The notes beneath the pieces are model-generated. The model saw only the letters and a program-made list of their open reading frames with translations. It was not told the DNA's origin and made no database searches. This document shows positions 17,589 to 27,265 of a stretch of 55,081 nucleotides of DNA, in pieces. Source of the stretch: Saprospira grandis DSM 2844 (lineage in GTDB: Bacteria > Bacteroidota > Bacteroidia > Chitinophagales > Saprospiraceae); contig CAMDAB010000006.1 of assembly GCA_945888475.1 (NCBI GenBank), forward strand, positions 1 to 55,081, given 5' to 3'. Both the position numbers and the translations under genes were made by a program. Each line of letters opens with the position of its first letter. Position 1 is the first letter of the stretch.

Positions 17589-19262
17589 CTACAAATCATA
17601 CCAAACATGATGATTTTTACTTTCATCAACATATGGATCGTTCTTAGGCATCAATGAAGCTCTTTCGAGGAAACTGAAAGTTACAAATAGAAACAAGCCT
17701 AAGAAACCTATCATTGTTCCTAATTCATACAAACCCGGAAAATGAATACCCATCACAAAAGAGGGGCCGTGATCGTGGGCTGCATGAGCATGTTCATCGT
17801 GACCTTTTGCATGATCGTCATTTCCGTGATCGTGACCATTTGTACCAGCTGTTCCGTGATCGTGGTCGTGTGTAGTTGAATCGTGCGCATGATGTGCAGT
17901 ATCAGTTTTAACCTTTGCACTATCAAGTGCTAAATTTTTGAGGTCATCCTTCTGTTCTTTTTCTTTTGGTGTTTGAAAATCAGTTAGTACTGCTTTTGCA
18001 TTATTATCTGAATTCAACTTGTAAGTATCACTGTGTTCTTTGTGATTTCCTTTGTGGGCATCACCTTCATGTATGTGGTCCCCTTCATGTTTGTGGTCCC
18101 CTTCATGTTTGTGGTCTCCTTCATGTTTGTGGTCCCCTTCGTGTTTATGTTCATGTTTTGCATGTTGAGCATGTCCCCAATTGTACCAAACACCAGGCTT
18201 AATCATTTGGTAGTAATCCAACCAATGTCCTAATAAAACCAAACCAGCCATAAAACCAAGTGTTCCTTTAGCTCTTTTGGCAGAATTCATCATCAATGAA
18301 AGGAAAGGTATTACGAAATTAATGATAAGATTGAGAAAAAATACAGGTCTGAATTGTTCAAATCTTAAAAAGAAATACTGTGTTTCCTCACCATTGTTGG
18401 CATACCAGATTAACATAAATTGAGAAAACCAAAGGTATGTCCAAAAAACAGAGAAACCGAAAACGTATTTACCTAGGTCATGTGTATGTTCTTTAGTAAA
18501 ATACTGTAAATGACCTCTGGTCTGTAAGAAAAGAATCAAAAGATAAATTATACAGATAGCACTTACCCAAACGCTTACAGTAGCATACCAAGCAAAAAGT
18601 GTACTGTACCAATGTGGATCAACAGACATTACCCATTGCCAAATTGCATAAGCACTTGAGAAACCTGCGATAGGTAAGAAAATAGCCGACCACATATGTA
18701 TTTTTTCATAATTCTTCTTTCGGAGCGTTCTGTCACCATCTTGTTGAATTGACAACCTGCGTATTGCTAAGGCAAATAGAGTCCAAATCCCAATAACTAC
18801 AAGGGTAAGCAGATAATTAAAAGGGTTAAGGAATGAAGACTTATGGATAATTAATCTATCATTTTTTAATGCTTCTTCATCACTCCAAAGGTATAGGAAA
18901 TCTGTGCCTTCAGCATCCAAAGATACTGCTAAAGCGACCAGACCTAAAAGAATAATTCCTATTGGTAAAAACATCATCATGGCCTCAGGAATGCGCTTAA
19001 AAATGGTTTGCCAGCCACCCCATGCTACCGTATGCGTTGCAATAAAAAACAGTGAAGCAAATGCAATTCCAGTGAAAAACACGGAGTTATGCAACAAATT
19101 TGTCCAAAAACGAATATGAGCGTGTTCGCTGCCAGTAAAATAAGTAAGGGCAAGTGATGCTGCACCGACAATAATCAGTGCGATTGTAAAGAGTTTAAGC
19201 TTACCAGTGAATACAAATTGAGAATTGTCTTGTATTGGTTGGTTGTGATGATGAGCACCCAT
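17589..19262 (-). CDS. actF: Alternative complex III membrane subunit ActF, His-rich insert
   Basis: One of the two quinol-side membrane subunits of alternative complex III, homologous in fold to ActC. 557 residues; about ten helices, including WGGWQTIFKRIPEAMMMFLP, FLPIAGFSSAYAIWQWVMS and FLGLFLFVTFSFLE. Between the last two helices, residues about 366-498 form a hydrophilic insert dominated by His, Asp, Gly and Lys, starting with five HKHEGD-type hexapeptides encoded by an 18-base tandem repeat (18061-18150). The helices are ordinary; the insert is unusually long and may bind divalent metals. Confidence 0.92.
   Translation of the reverse strand: MGAHHHNQPIQDNSQFVFTGKLKLFTIALIIVGAASLALTYFTGSEHAHIRFWTNLLHNSVFFTGIAFASLFFIATHTVAWGGWQTIFKRIPEAMMMFLPIGIILLGLVALAVSLDAEGTDFLYLWSDEEALKNDRLIIHKSSFLNPFNYLLTLVVIGIWTLFALAIRRLSIQQDGDRTLRKKNYEKIHMWSAIFLPIAGFSSAYAIWQWVMSVDPHWYSTLFAWYATVSVWVSAICIIYLLILFLQTRGHLQYFTKEHTHDLGKYVFGFSVFWTYLWFSQFMLIWYANNGEETQYFFLRFEQFRPVFFLNLIINFVIPFLSLMMNSAKRAKGTLGFMAGLVLLGHWLDYYQMIKPGVWYNWGHAQHAKHEHKHEGDHKHEGDHKHEGDHKHEGDHIHEGDAHKGNHKEHSDTYKLNSDNNAKAVLTDFQTPKEKEQKDDLKNLALDSAKVKTDTAHHAHDSTTHDHDHGTAGTNGHDHGNDDHAKGHDEHAHAAHDHGPSFVMGIHFPGLYELGTMIGFLGLFLFVTFSFLERASLMPKNDPYVDESKNHHVWYDL
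18061..18150. repeat. 18-base tandem repeat, five units, inside actF
   Basis: Units at 18061, 18079, 18097, 18115 and 18133, consensus TCCCCTTCATGTTTGTGG on the plus strand; the middle units are nearly identical and the outer ones diverge. In frame, so unit gain or loss would change the insert by six residues without a frameshift. Confidence 0.92.
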
Positions 19263-19315
19263 TTGATAATTTCTTTTCTATGTGGTTAACGTCAATTTTT
19301 TCTTAAGAAATGGGA

Positions 19316-20077
19316 TTATTTCCCTTTCTTTTCATCCTTTTTATCGTCTTTCTTTTCCTCTTTTTTTGCCTCAGGTTTGATTGATTTTTCACCTCTGGAA
19401 GCTTCTAAGGAATAATCAGCGCCGGATTTAGCAGCTTGCATTGAACGGATGTAGTGAATTACTTTCCATCTTTCATCATGGCTGAGTTTATCAGCATGAG
19501 CAAGCATTACATTTTTACCGTACATAATAGCGTGATAGTATCTACCGTCGTTAGAGCTAAGGAATTGATCTGACATGAAATTTGCGGGTGCTGCTGGATA
19601 GACTCCAAGTTCATAGAGCTTACCATTTCCGTCTCCTGCTTTTCCGTGACATGAACTACAATAAATCTCATAAAGTTCTTTACCATGACCCAATACATTT
19701 TCCAATTCAGCAGCATTTTTAGGTTTCAATGCATTTGAAGTAATCATTTCTGTTGCTTTGGTTCTGTCTTCATCAGTGTTGGCAAAAGCATAGCGAGGAT
19801 AGGTAAGATCATTTTTCAGACTATCTGCGATTTTAGTACGACCATATGCTACAGTTCCATCCTGAGGCGTACGAGGTTGAACAAATTTTTGATAATCATC
19901 TTTTGTTCCCCAATGATTGAACATATAGTATGTGTTCTGATTGGCCTCATAAGCAATAGAGTGTGCCATGTCAGGCATGTATTCTCTACCAGTAAAATTG
20001 TCTTTAGACTGACAGGCAGCGAAAAGAAGCACCAGTGCTGAGATTGTTAACAGATTTATTATACTCCTGCGTTTCAT
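19316..20077 (-). CDS. actE: Alternative complex III monohaem cytochrome c ActE
   Basis: 253-residue lipoprotein. The signal ends LLFAACQSK (Cys 22). A single c-type haem site CSSCHGKAGDGNG lies in the middle and the Met-containing KNVMLAHADKLS and RWKVIHYIRSM helix follow, as in class I cytochromes c. The C-terminus is a Lys/Glu run. In this complex ActE would hand electrons toward CoxB. Located between actD and actF, as in the standard gene order. Confidence 0.93.
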   Translation of the reverse strand: MKRRSIINLLTISALVLLFAACQSKDNFTGREYMPDMAHSIAYEANQNTYYMFNHWGTKDDYQKFVQPRTPQDGTVAYGRTKIADSLKNDLTYPRYAFANTDEDRTKATEMITSNALKPKNAAELENVLGHGKELYEIYCSSCHGKAGDGNGKLYELGVYPAAPANFMSDQFLSSNDGRYYHAIMYGKNVMLAHADKLSHDERWKVIHYIRSMQAAKSGADYSLEASRGEKSIKPEAKKEEKKDDKKDEKKGK

Positions 20078-20098
20078 AACGGACTATTATATATTTAA

Positions 20099-20629
20099 TT
20101 AGATATCTTTAATGTTAGTTTCAGCAGCATGTGTTTTTTGGAGTAAACCACGAAGTGCTTCCACCTCATCTTTTGATTTACCTGTAACATCAAATGCTAT
20201 ACAGAAATGATCGTCTGTAATTCTTGGATCTAGATAAGGATTGGTAACACCAGGACCTAATCCACATACAAGATAAAATGTAATGACCATTCCAACAGCT
20301 GCCATAAGAACTGTAAACTCGAAAGTTATTGGTATGAAAGAAGGTACAGAAAAGTAAGGCTTACCACCGAAAATAATAGGCCAATCGCGTGTAAATACCC
20401 AAGTCATGAAACTGAATGCCGTAATTGTTCCAAACATTCCGTAAACAAAACCCGCTATGTGAATGCGAGATTCTTTTAGGCCTAATATAGGATCTAAACC
20501 GTGAACAGGGAATGGAGTAAAAACATCCCAAATTTCATTACCTTCTTCGCGGATTTCCCTTACGGCGTCCATTAATACTTCATCATCGAGGTATAGGCCG
20601 TAGAGTATTGTTTTATTAAGTGTTTTCAT
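20099..20629 (-). CDS. actD: Alternative complex III subunit ActD (DUF3341)
   Basis: 176 residues, DUF3341: an N-terminal soluble part (YGLYLDDEVLMDAVREIREE, VFTPFPVHGLD) and two membrane helices (YGMFGTITAFSFMTWVF and PITFEFTVLMAAVGMVITF), then a GPGVTNPYLDPRITDDHFCI tail. Structural membrane subunit without cofactors. Sits between actC and actE as expected. Confidence 0.94.
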   Translation of the reverse strand: MKTLNKTILYGLYLDDEVLMDAVREIREEGNEIWDVFTPFPVHGLDPILGLKESRIHIAGFVYGMFGTITAFSFMTWVFTRDWPIIFGGKPYFSVPSFIPITFEFTVLMAAVGMVITFYLVCGLGPGVTNPYLDPRITDDHFCIAFDVTGKSKDEVEALRGLLQKTHAAETNIKDI

Positions 20630-20673
20630 TGCTGAATATTTGAGTTCGCAGTGCGGTTTTTCAAATGGGTTGA

Positions 20674-22086
20674 TTAATGATGAGCTTCTTCAGTCTTGGC
20701 TTCAGATTTTGTTTGAAGTGCCTCAACATACTGGTTTCCTGATGACTTGAGAATTGATTTAACCTCTGCAATTGCAACAACAGGAGCTACTCGCATAAAA
20801 ATCAGATATAGCGTGCCAAATAATCCGAATGTAAATAAATAATCACCAACTTCTACCCATGAAGGACTGTAATAAGCCCAGCTGGAAGGAAGAAAATCGC
20901 GGTGCAAAGATGTTACAATGATTACAAAACGTTCAAACCACATACCAATATTTACTACTATAGATAAAATGAAAGTAACAACAAGATTTCGGCGTAGACT
21001 TTTAACCCAGAAAAACTGGGGAGAGATTACATTACATCCCATCATTGCAAAGTATGACCACCAGTAAGGGCCAAGTGCACGGTTGTAAAAAGCAAACTGT
21101 TCATAAATATAACCGGAATACCATGCAATAAATAATTCAGTCAAATAAGCAACACCAACGATTGAACCTGTCAATACAATTACCTTGTTCATTGACTCGA
21201 TGTGCTGTAAAGTAATATAGTTTTTGAGCTGTGGAATTGCGATTGACGTTAAAATCATTAGTGTCTGTACCATTGCAAATCCTGAAAAGATTGCACCCGC
21301 TACGAAGTAAGGAGGAAAGATAGTTGTGTGCCAGCCTGGAATAACTGAAGTTGCAAAGTCGAAAGATACAATGGTATGTACAGATAATACTAGAGGTGTT
21401 GATAGACCTGCAAGTACCAATGAAAGTGCTTCCCAACGTTGCCAGTGTTTGGCAGAACCTGTCCATCCGAATGATACAAAATTGTAAATCTTTTTTCTGA
21501 ATCCCTTAGCACGGTCGCGAATGGTTGCAAAGTCAGGCACCAATCCTGTATACCAGAATAACAATGATACCGTAAAGTAAGTACTGATCGCAAAAACGTC
21601 CCATAAAAGTGGTGAGTTGAAATTCACCCACAAAGGACCACGTGTGTTTGGATAAGGAAATACAAAGAATGCCAACCAAATACGGCCCATGTGGATACCT
21701 GGAAAAATAGCGGCACAAATTACCGCAAATATTGTCATCGCTTCAGCTGCGCGGTTCACACCTGTACGCCATTTTTGACGGAATAACAATAAGATAGCAG
21801 AAATTAGGGTGCCCGCGTGACCGATACCTACCCACCAAACGAAATTAGTGATATCCCAACCCCAACCAACTGTCTTGTTCAAATACCAGGAACCGATACC
21901 AAACCAGACTGTTACAATCATGGAAACGGTGCCGAAACCAAGTAGGCCAAGTGTCATAAGAAGCATCAATACCCAATTTCTATCGGGCAGCTGTTCGGTA
22001 GGAGAACAGATATCTTCAGTTATCTGATGATAAGTTTTGTTCCCGGTTATTAACGGCGGACGGATATCTGATACGACTGCGCTCAT
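20674..22086 (-). CDS. actC: Alternative complex III membrane subunit ActC (NrfD-like)
   Basis: 470 residues with ten predicted helices of the NrfD/PsrC family. It provides the quinol oxidation site facing the periplasmic side together with ActB. Landmarks are TNFVWWVGIGHAGTLISAIL, AAIFPGIHMGRIWLAFFV and FEAIRDR-type loop (here FATIRDRAKG), and the FERFVIIVTSLHRDFLPSSW stretch. Length and position after actB are standard. Confidence 0.95.
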   Translation of the reverse strand: MSAVVSDIRPPLITGNKTYHQITEDICSPTEQLPDRNWVLMLLMTLGLLGFGTVSMIVTVWFGIGSWYLNKTVGWGWDITNFVWWVGIGHAGTLISAILLLFRQKWRTGVNRAAEAMTIFAVICAAIFPGIHMGRIWLAFFVFPYPNTRGPLWVNFNSPLLWDVFAISTYFTVSLLFWYTGLVPDFATIRDRAKGFRKKIYNFVSFGWTGSAKHWQRWEALSLVLAGLSTPLVLSVHTIVSFDFATSVIPGWHTTIFPPYFVAGAIFSGFAMVQTLMILTSIAIPQLKNYITLQHIESMNKVIVLTGSIVGVAYLTELFIAWYSGYIYEQFAFYNRALGPYWWSYFAMMGCNVISPQFFWVKSLRRNLVVTFILSIVVNIGMWFERFVIIVTSLHRDFLPSSWAYYSPSWVEVGDYLFTFGLFGTLYLIFMRVAPVVAIAEVKSILKSSGNQYVEALQTKSEAKTEEAHH

Positions 22087-22145
22087 AAAAGTTTGTATTT
22101 ATTACGATTACTTTTTAAATCTTGTTTTAATCTTTATATTCAGGA

Positions 22146-25100
22146 TTAAGCGTTGAATTTTGAATCCTTATTGACTACTTTCATCAGGTAAGTAACTGAA
22201 GAACGAACGTTTACTTCTTCAAGTGCGAGGTAACCACGCTGAGAACCCATCCATTTAGAAACCTGACTTTCCTTATCATTACGATCACCAAAAACAATCG
22301 CGCCAGTAGGACAAGCTGATTGACAAGCAACTTTTACATCGCCATCTTTAAGTCTGCGGCCTTCCACTTTTGCAGTAAGTTTGCCCTCTTGTAAACGTTG
22401 TACGCAGAAGCTACATTTTTCAATTACACCACGTGAACGAACTGTTACATCGGGATTAAGCACCATACGAGTGAGATTATCAGTCATATAAGTGTAATAC
22501 TCATCGTTATCCATACCTCTGTTCATGTCTACCTCATTGGCAGGGAAAAGGTCTGCTGATGTATAATCGAGCCAATTGAAACGACGTACTTTATAAGGAC
22601 AGTTGTTTGCACAATAACGTGTACCGATACAACGGTTATATGTCATCTGATTCAAACCTTCAGAACTATGGTTAGTTGCAGCTACCGGACAAACATTCTC
22701 GCATGGAGCATTGTCACAGTGCTGACACATCATTGGCATGTAGGCTGTATTTGGAGTTTCTTCGTCGCCATAATAGTAACGGTCGATTCTTAACCAAGCC
22801 ATGTCATGTGCTTTTGAAACCTCGAATTTGCCTACAACTGGCACATTATTCTCGGCCATACAGGCAATGGTACAAGCACCGCAACCGGTACAAGCATTAA
22901 GGTCAATTGACATAGCCCACCAGTGAGCCATTCCATAAACCTCCTCTCTTGAAGGATAGAGGCCTTTGCTGTTGAGGTATTGATATTCTTTGCGTTTTTC
23001 TTTCAAAGATTCTACACCTTTTTCAAGATCGGCAGCAGTAGATTGGAAGAAAACAGAGCGATTGGTCAATGAACCTTGGAAACCTCTGTGTCCGAGTACT
23101 TGTTCATCCACATTGATTTCTTTGCCCTGTTTTGTTTTATTTTTCAGACCGTAAGTATGGTGAATTTGTACAGCAGCAAACTGACTGTCGCGACCTACCT
23201 TCTTAACATCTGAAACTTTAATTGACGCATATTTAAATTCCTTTGCTTCGGGGAATAGATTTTTTCCTACAAGGCTACCGGCAATACCAGCGATTGTACG
23301 TCCATAACCCAAACCAATAGAAAGCACTTTTTTGTGTTGACCAAACTGACGAATTACAGGTAATTTATAAGAAGTACCATTAATCTTTAGTTCAACGATA
23401 TCACCATCAGTAAGATTACCGAAAGGCGTTTTGTAGTTATTGTCTCCATCCCATTCAATTGGAATAGATAGGAAGTTATCCCAAGTTGTACGCATGATAG
23501 GGTCAGACATTTCCTGCATCCAAGGATTGTTTGCATATTGTCCTGAACCCATGTTAACTGTTTCGTAAAAAACCACTTCCCATGCATCTCCATTGCTTTC
23601 CCCAAGATTTGCCAGGGCGGCAGCTGCAAGTGCAAGAACTCCGGAGGCGGCTGATTTATCTTCTTTTTTATCTTCTGTTTTCTTATTATCGGGCTTTTTC
23701 TCCTCAGCTTTTACTTCAGCTTTCTTCTCTTCTTTCTTTTCAGTTTTTTTCTCATCTTTCTTTCCTTCTTTCTGATCTTCTTTAGTTTCAGTCAGCGCAG
23801 CTGCAACAAAAACAGGCAACGCATAAGATTTAGGCTCAGACGAAGGTTCTAATGAGAACTTGCCATCATGAAGAACATTTTCCCAAAAAGACTGTGGAGT
23901 TAGATATTTAGATTGAGCTGTGAAGAAATTTTTCTTCCAGAATGCTTTGAGATATTCATAGTATGGCTGATCTCCTTCTACTTTAACATCAGCCCAAGTA
24001 AGGAAGCTTTCTCCAGCCGCACGGGTTTTGAATAGTGGGCGGATAGTAGGTTGAACAAGATAAAACTGTCCCTGTTTTGGATTTACATCGCCCCAAGACT
24101 CTAAATAATTATGGTTTGGTGCAACATAAGTACATTTCGAAGTAGTTTCATCAATAGAACCAGACAATGAAACCGTAACCTTGCCGGCTTTGCTCATTGC
24201 TTCCAATCCTTTTGCAAAATTTGATGCAAGGCCTGGTATATCAAAAGCAGGATTAGCATCCAAAACAATCAACGCATCGATTGAACCAAGTTCTGCGGTA
24301 AGTTCGGTAATTGCCTTGTCACTATCATTGCGTTGTTTCGAGTGACCTTCCCAAAGAATAGTACTTCCGTAAGCTGAAAGCATCTCATTGATACCGTTGA
24401 CAACTTTTTGGATATTTACATCATTGATACCACATACAACTAATGCTTTTCCTTTGTTATCAACCAATTTCTTAGCAGCATTTTTAATTGCAGCATTCGC
24501 TTTGGCCCATGAAAATTTTGCAGAGGATGAAGATCCGCCATTACCGCTAAGTGAGGCTACTTCATTATAAAGCATTTTGACAGCTGCTGCCTGCTCTGAT
24601 GGTTTTAACAATACACGGTGATCGGCATTTGAACCTGTGAGTGACATATGTCCTTCGAACTGAATGTGGACAGACATTTCCTTAGTTGCTTTTCCAATCT
24701 GCTCATCTCCTAACTTTCTGTTTTTGATGTAATCAGCAGAATATTCCACAGGAGAAATCCATGTTCCAAGAAAATCACAATCGATAGATACGATACATTT
24801 TGCAACATCAAAACGGTAGTTGGGAACAACTCCTTTACCGAACATTTCTGCATTTGCCTCGAGCAATGCAGAAGTAGAAAACGGTTCGTATTGAATATGC
24901 TTGCTATTCGGAAATTTATTTTTAAATTGTTGTACAGCAGAAGCCAATGTTGGACTCATCGTAGTGTGCGATACAATACGAATTTGTGACCCCTCATTAA
25001 GTTTTGACATGATCTCCTTATCAAGATCGCCCCAACTCATCTCCTGAACACTATAACTTTTCCACGATTTGTTATCACCTGACTTGATCTTACCTGCAGA

Positions 25101-25535
25101 TTTGATACGGTTCGTATCATACAAATCGAGCACCGATGCTTGTGAACGAGCCGAAGTGCCACCTTTTGTAAAAGATTCGGGATGACCTTCAATTTTGATT
25201 GGACGACCCTCACGCGTTTTAACTAAAACCGGCACACAATCGGAACCCTTAACGAAAGTTGAAGCATAATATGTAGCAACTCCCGGTACAATCTCCTCAG
25301 GCTTTACCAGGTAAGGAATTACCTTTTTTACTGGCATTTCACAACCTGCCAATGTTGCTGCTCCGATTCCGAAACCGACGTATTTCAAAAAGTCGCGACG
25401 GTTGGGCCCCTCAGTATTGCCTTCCTGTTCAGAAAACTCTGGAAACTCAGCTTCCTGTGATTTCAAAAACTCCGGGTCTTGAGTGAGGTCTTCAACGCCA
25501 ACCCATACTTTCGTGATATTCTCCTGATTGTTCAT
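22146..25535 (-). CDS. actB: Alternative complex III ActB (molybdopterin-fold plus Fe-S)
   Basis: 1129 residues. The N-terminus has a Tat-like signal (NRRDFLKYVGFG) ending in a lipoprotein cysteine (LAGC). A molybdopterin-oxidoreductase-like domain follows, which in this family carries no cofactor, then a Fe-S domain with CTGCGACTIACMAENNVP, CQHCDNAPCENVCPVAA, CIGTRYCANNCPYKVRRFNW and CSFCVQRLQ...CQSACPTGAI, the pattern of three 4Fe-4S and one 3Fe-4S cluster. Residues about 578-645 are a Lys/Glu-rich low-complexity insert between the two halves. The insert makes the protein longer than I expect for the family. Confidence 0.95.
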   Translation of the reverse strand: MNNQENITKVWVGVEDLTQDPEFLKSQEAEFPEFSEQEGNTEGPNRRDFLKYVGFGIGAATLAGCEMPVKKVIPYLVKPEEIVPGVATYYASTFVKGSDCVPVLVKTREGRPIKIEGHPESFTKGGTSARSQASVLDLYDTNRIKSAGKIKSGDNKSWKSYSVQEMSWGDLDKEIMSKLNEGSQIRIVSHTTMSPTLASAVQQFKNKFPNSKHIQYEPFSTSALLEANAEMFGKGVVPNYRFDVAKCIVSIDCDFLGTWISPVEYSADYIKNRKLGDEQIGKATKEMSVHIQFEGHMSLTGSNADHRVLLKPSEQAAAVKMLYNEVASLSGNGGSSSSAKFSWAKANAAIKNAAKKLVDNKGKALVVCGINDVNIQKVVNGINEMLSAYGSTILWEGHSKQRNDSDKAITELTAELGSIDALIVLDANPAFDIPGLASNFAKGLEAMSKAGKVTVSLSGSIDETTSKCTYVAPNHNYLESWGDVNPKQGQFYLVQPTIRPLFKTRAAGESFLTWADVKVEGDQPYYEYLKAFWKKNFFTAQSKYLTPQSFWENVLHDGKFSLEPSSEPKSYALPVFVAAALTETKEDQKEGKKDEKKTEKKEEKKAEVKAEEKKPDNKKTEDKKEDKSAASGVLALAAAALANLGESNGDAWEVVFYETVNMGSGQYANNPWMQEMSDPIMRTTWDNFLSIPIEWDGDNNYKTPFGNLTDGDIVELKINGTSYKLPVIRQFGQHKKVLSIGLGYGRTIAGIAGSLVGKNLFPEAKEFKYASIKVSDVKKVGRDSQFAAVQIHHTYGLKNKTKQGKEINVDEQVLGHRGFQGSLTNRSVFFQSTAADLEKGVESLKEKRKEYQYLNSKGLYPSREEVYGMAHWWAMSIDLNACTGCGACTIACMAENNVPVVGKFEVSKAHDMAWLRIDRYYYGDEETPNTAYMPMMCQHCDNAPCENVCPVAATNHSSEGLNQMTYNRCIGTRYCANNCPYKVRRFNWLDYTSADLFPANEVDMNRGMDNDEYYTYMTDNLTRMVLNPDVTVRSRGVIEKCSFCVQRLQEGKLTAKVEGRRLKDGDVKVACQSACPTGAIVFGDRNDKESQVSKWMGSQRGYLALEEVNVRSSVTYLMKVVNKDSKFNA

Positions 25536-25640
25536 AAACTTATCGGGTATATATTATCGGGAAGAATTCCCTTGTTTTCAATTATTATTTTGTAATAGAA
25601 GAAGGATTGACAAAAAATTTTCCTGCCAAGCCTTCATATT

Positions 25641-27059
25641 TTAATAGTGACATTTTTGACATTCCAAACCACCAATCTCCTCAACAGTTACACCGTTTGT
25701 GCGTTTTCCGGATTTAACTTCATTGTGGTATTGCTCATACATTTTGTGAGATTTGGTTTCGGAACTGTAGTAAGAATTCTCGTCAAATTTGACTTTTGTC
25801 TGGCGGTGGCAGTTAATACACCATCCCATTGAAAGTGGCGCATGTTGTTTCACCAATTTCATTTCTTCAACTTTGCCGTGGCAATCCTGACATGCAACTT
25901 TACCAACAGTAACGTGCTGCGCATGGTTAAAATATGCGTGGTCTGGCAAGTTGTGAATTTTAACCCAATTTACTGGTTTGCCAATCATTGGTTTTGCAAA
26001 TGAAAGTTGAACGCTAATTTCGCTTTCGGTTATAGCTTTGTTATCTGCATTTGCTTCTTTGAGCCACTTTTTGTATTCAGCCAATCGCTCATCAGTTGGC
26101 ACTGATTCTTTGAAGTAAGTACCAGAAAGTGGGTTAAAACCTGAAGCGGCATAAATCTTTAAGATTTCAGCAGTACCATATTCAGGACCTTTTTTAATTG
26201 CAGTATGGCAATTCATACAAGTGTTGGTTGCCGGAATAACAGCATGTTTTGAACGACGAGCTCCGTCGTGACAATACTGACAATCGATGCCGTTTTTACC
26301 AGCATGTACCTCGTGTGAAAATTTGATTGGTTGTTCGGGTGCGTAATTTTGCTGACGTCCCAATCCGATTGCATTGTTCACCGTAGTATAACCTCCAACA
26401 ATAACCAATGCAAAAATAAGTATACGAACCACAGTTGGGTTAAGGGCAATCTGTAAGAATGATTTTTCTTCTACAGGCGATTCTCCTGCTCTTTGTTGTG
26501 CAAGACGATTGAGACTATTGATGTACCTTGCCAGTAAGATCGAAGCAAGCACAAGTACAAATGCCAGGGCCCAAAGTATCATAGAGCCGTTGTCTCCGGC
26601 TTCTTTAGTTTCAGTTTTAGCACCTTTTGCAGTTGCAACATCCGGCGTTTTACATGGAGGAGCAGCGCAGCCGTCTTTATACATATTGTTTATGTATAAA
26701 AGCAAATTCACCAAGTCTTCATCTGTAAGGTTCGGGAAAGCCGTCATGTTGGTGTTTTTGTACTCAGCGTACAAAGACTTGGCATAAGGGTTTGATTTGT
26801 AAGATGCGTCTGCAAGAACCCCAGAAGAATTACGAATCCAATCGTATAATTCTTTCTTGGGAAACTTAGACCAACGTTCTTCAACTCCACCAAGAGCAGG
26901 GCCTGTCATTTTAGTCTTCATGTCTTTAACGTGACAAGAAGCACAATTATCTTTAAATATGGCCTCTCCTTTTTTAGGATCTTGTGCATTTGCCCGGTTA
27001 AAACTCATAGTGAGAATCAGAGCAAGCGTTAAACAGCGTAAAAAGGTTCGAAATATCAT
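25641..27059 (-). CDS. actA: Alternative complex III multihaem cytochrome ActA with extra N-terminal haem domain
   Basis: 472 residues after a signal peptide (cleavage after RANA). Six CxxCH sites: CASCH (39-43), CQYCH, CMNCH, CQDCH, CINCH and CQKCH. The last five form the pentahaem ActA core. The first lies in a separate class I cytochrome c-like domain that also has the Met-containing NMTAFPNLTDEDL segment, and is separated from the core by two membrane helices (residues about 160-185 and 212-235). First gene of the operon, with its own promoter at 27102-27132. ActA passes electrons toward the oxidase. Confidence 0.94.
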   Translation of the reverse strand: MIFRTFLRCLTLALILTMSFNRANAQDPKKGEAIFKDNCASCHVKDMKTKMTGPALGGVEERWSKFPKKELYDWIRNSSGVLADASYKSNPYAKSLYAEYKNTNMTAFPNLTDEDLVNLLLYINNMYKDGCAAPPCKTPDVATAKGAKTETKEAGDNGSMILWALAFVLVLASILLARYINSLNRLAQQRAGESPVEEKSFLQIALNPTVVRILIFALVIVGGYTTVNNAIGLGRQQNYAPEQPIKFSHEVHAGKNGIDCQYCHDGARRSKHAVIPATNTCMNCHTAIKKGPEYGTAEILKIYAASGFNPLSGTYFKESVPTDERLAEYKKWLKEANADNKAITESEISVQLSFAKPMIGKPVNWVKIHNLPDHAYFNHAQHVTVGKVACQDCHGKVEEMKLVKQHAPLSMGWCINCHRQTKVKFDENSYYSSETKSHKMYEQYHNEVKSGKRTNGVTVEEIGGLECQKCHY

Positions 27060-27101
27060 GTGAAAAAAGTTTTATCGAGAAAACAACTTTTGTAGTTGTG
27101 G

Positions 27102-27132
27102 CAAAATTACAATGTTGTGACTATATTCCAAA
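27102..27132 (-). promoter_or_regulatory. Main promoter of the act-cox operon
   Basis: Minus-strand TTTG (27132-27129), 19 bases, TAATTTTG (27109-27102); the actA ATG at 27059 is about 40 bases downstream. Exact consensus match. Confidence 0.7.
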
Positions 27133-27249
27133 AACTTTGCAGTGCAGTATCTTTATTTAGAAGTAGTCTAAACTAAATCAAAATTTCAAATTTCAATACA
27201 AATTTGTGTTTCAATTGATAATCATGCTTTTGTAATGGATTATCATATT

Positions 27250-27265
27250 TTGATAACTTTATCAA
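27250..27265. promoter_or_regulatory. Palindromic candidate operator
   Basis: TTGATAA and TTATCAA arms are perfect and separated by two bases. It lies about 120 bases upstream of the actA promoter; a binding protein is not known. Confidence 0.35.

Noticed and set aside
18061..18150. Short repeats considered as a CRISPR or integron element
   Set aside because: They are 18-base in-frame codons for a His-rich peptide inside a conserved gene.
17966..18233. Plus-strand Cys/Val-rich open frames opposite actF
   Set aside because: They are produced by the 18-base repeat on the other strand and have no start signal or known domain.
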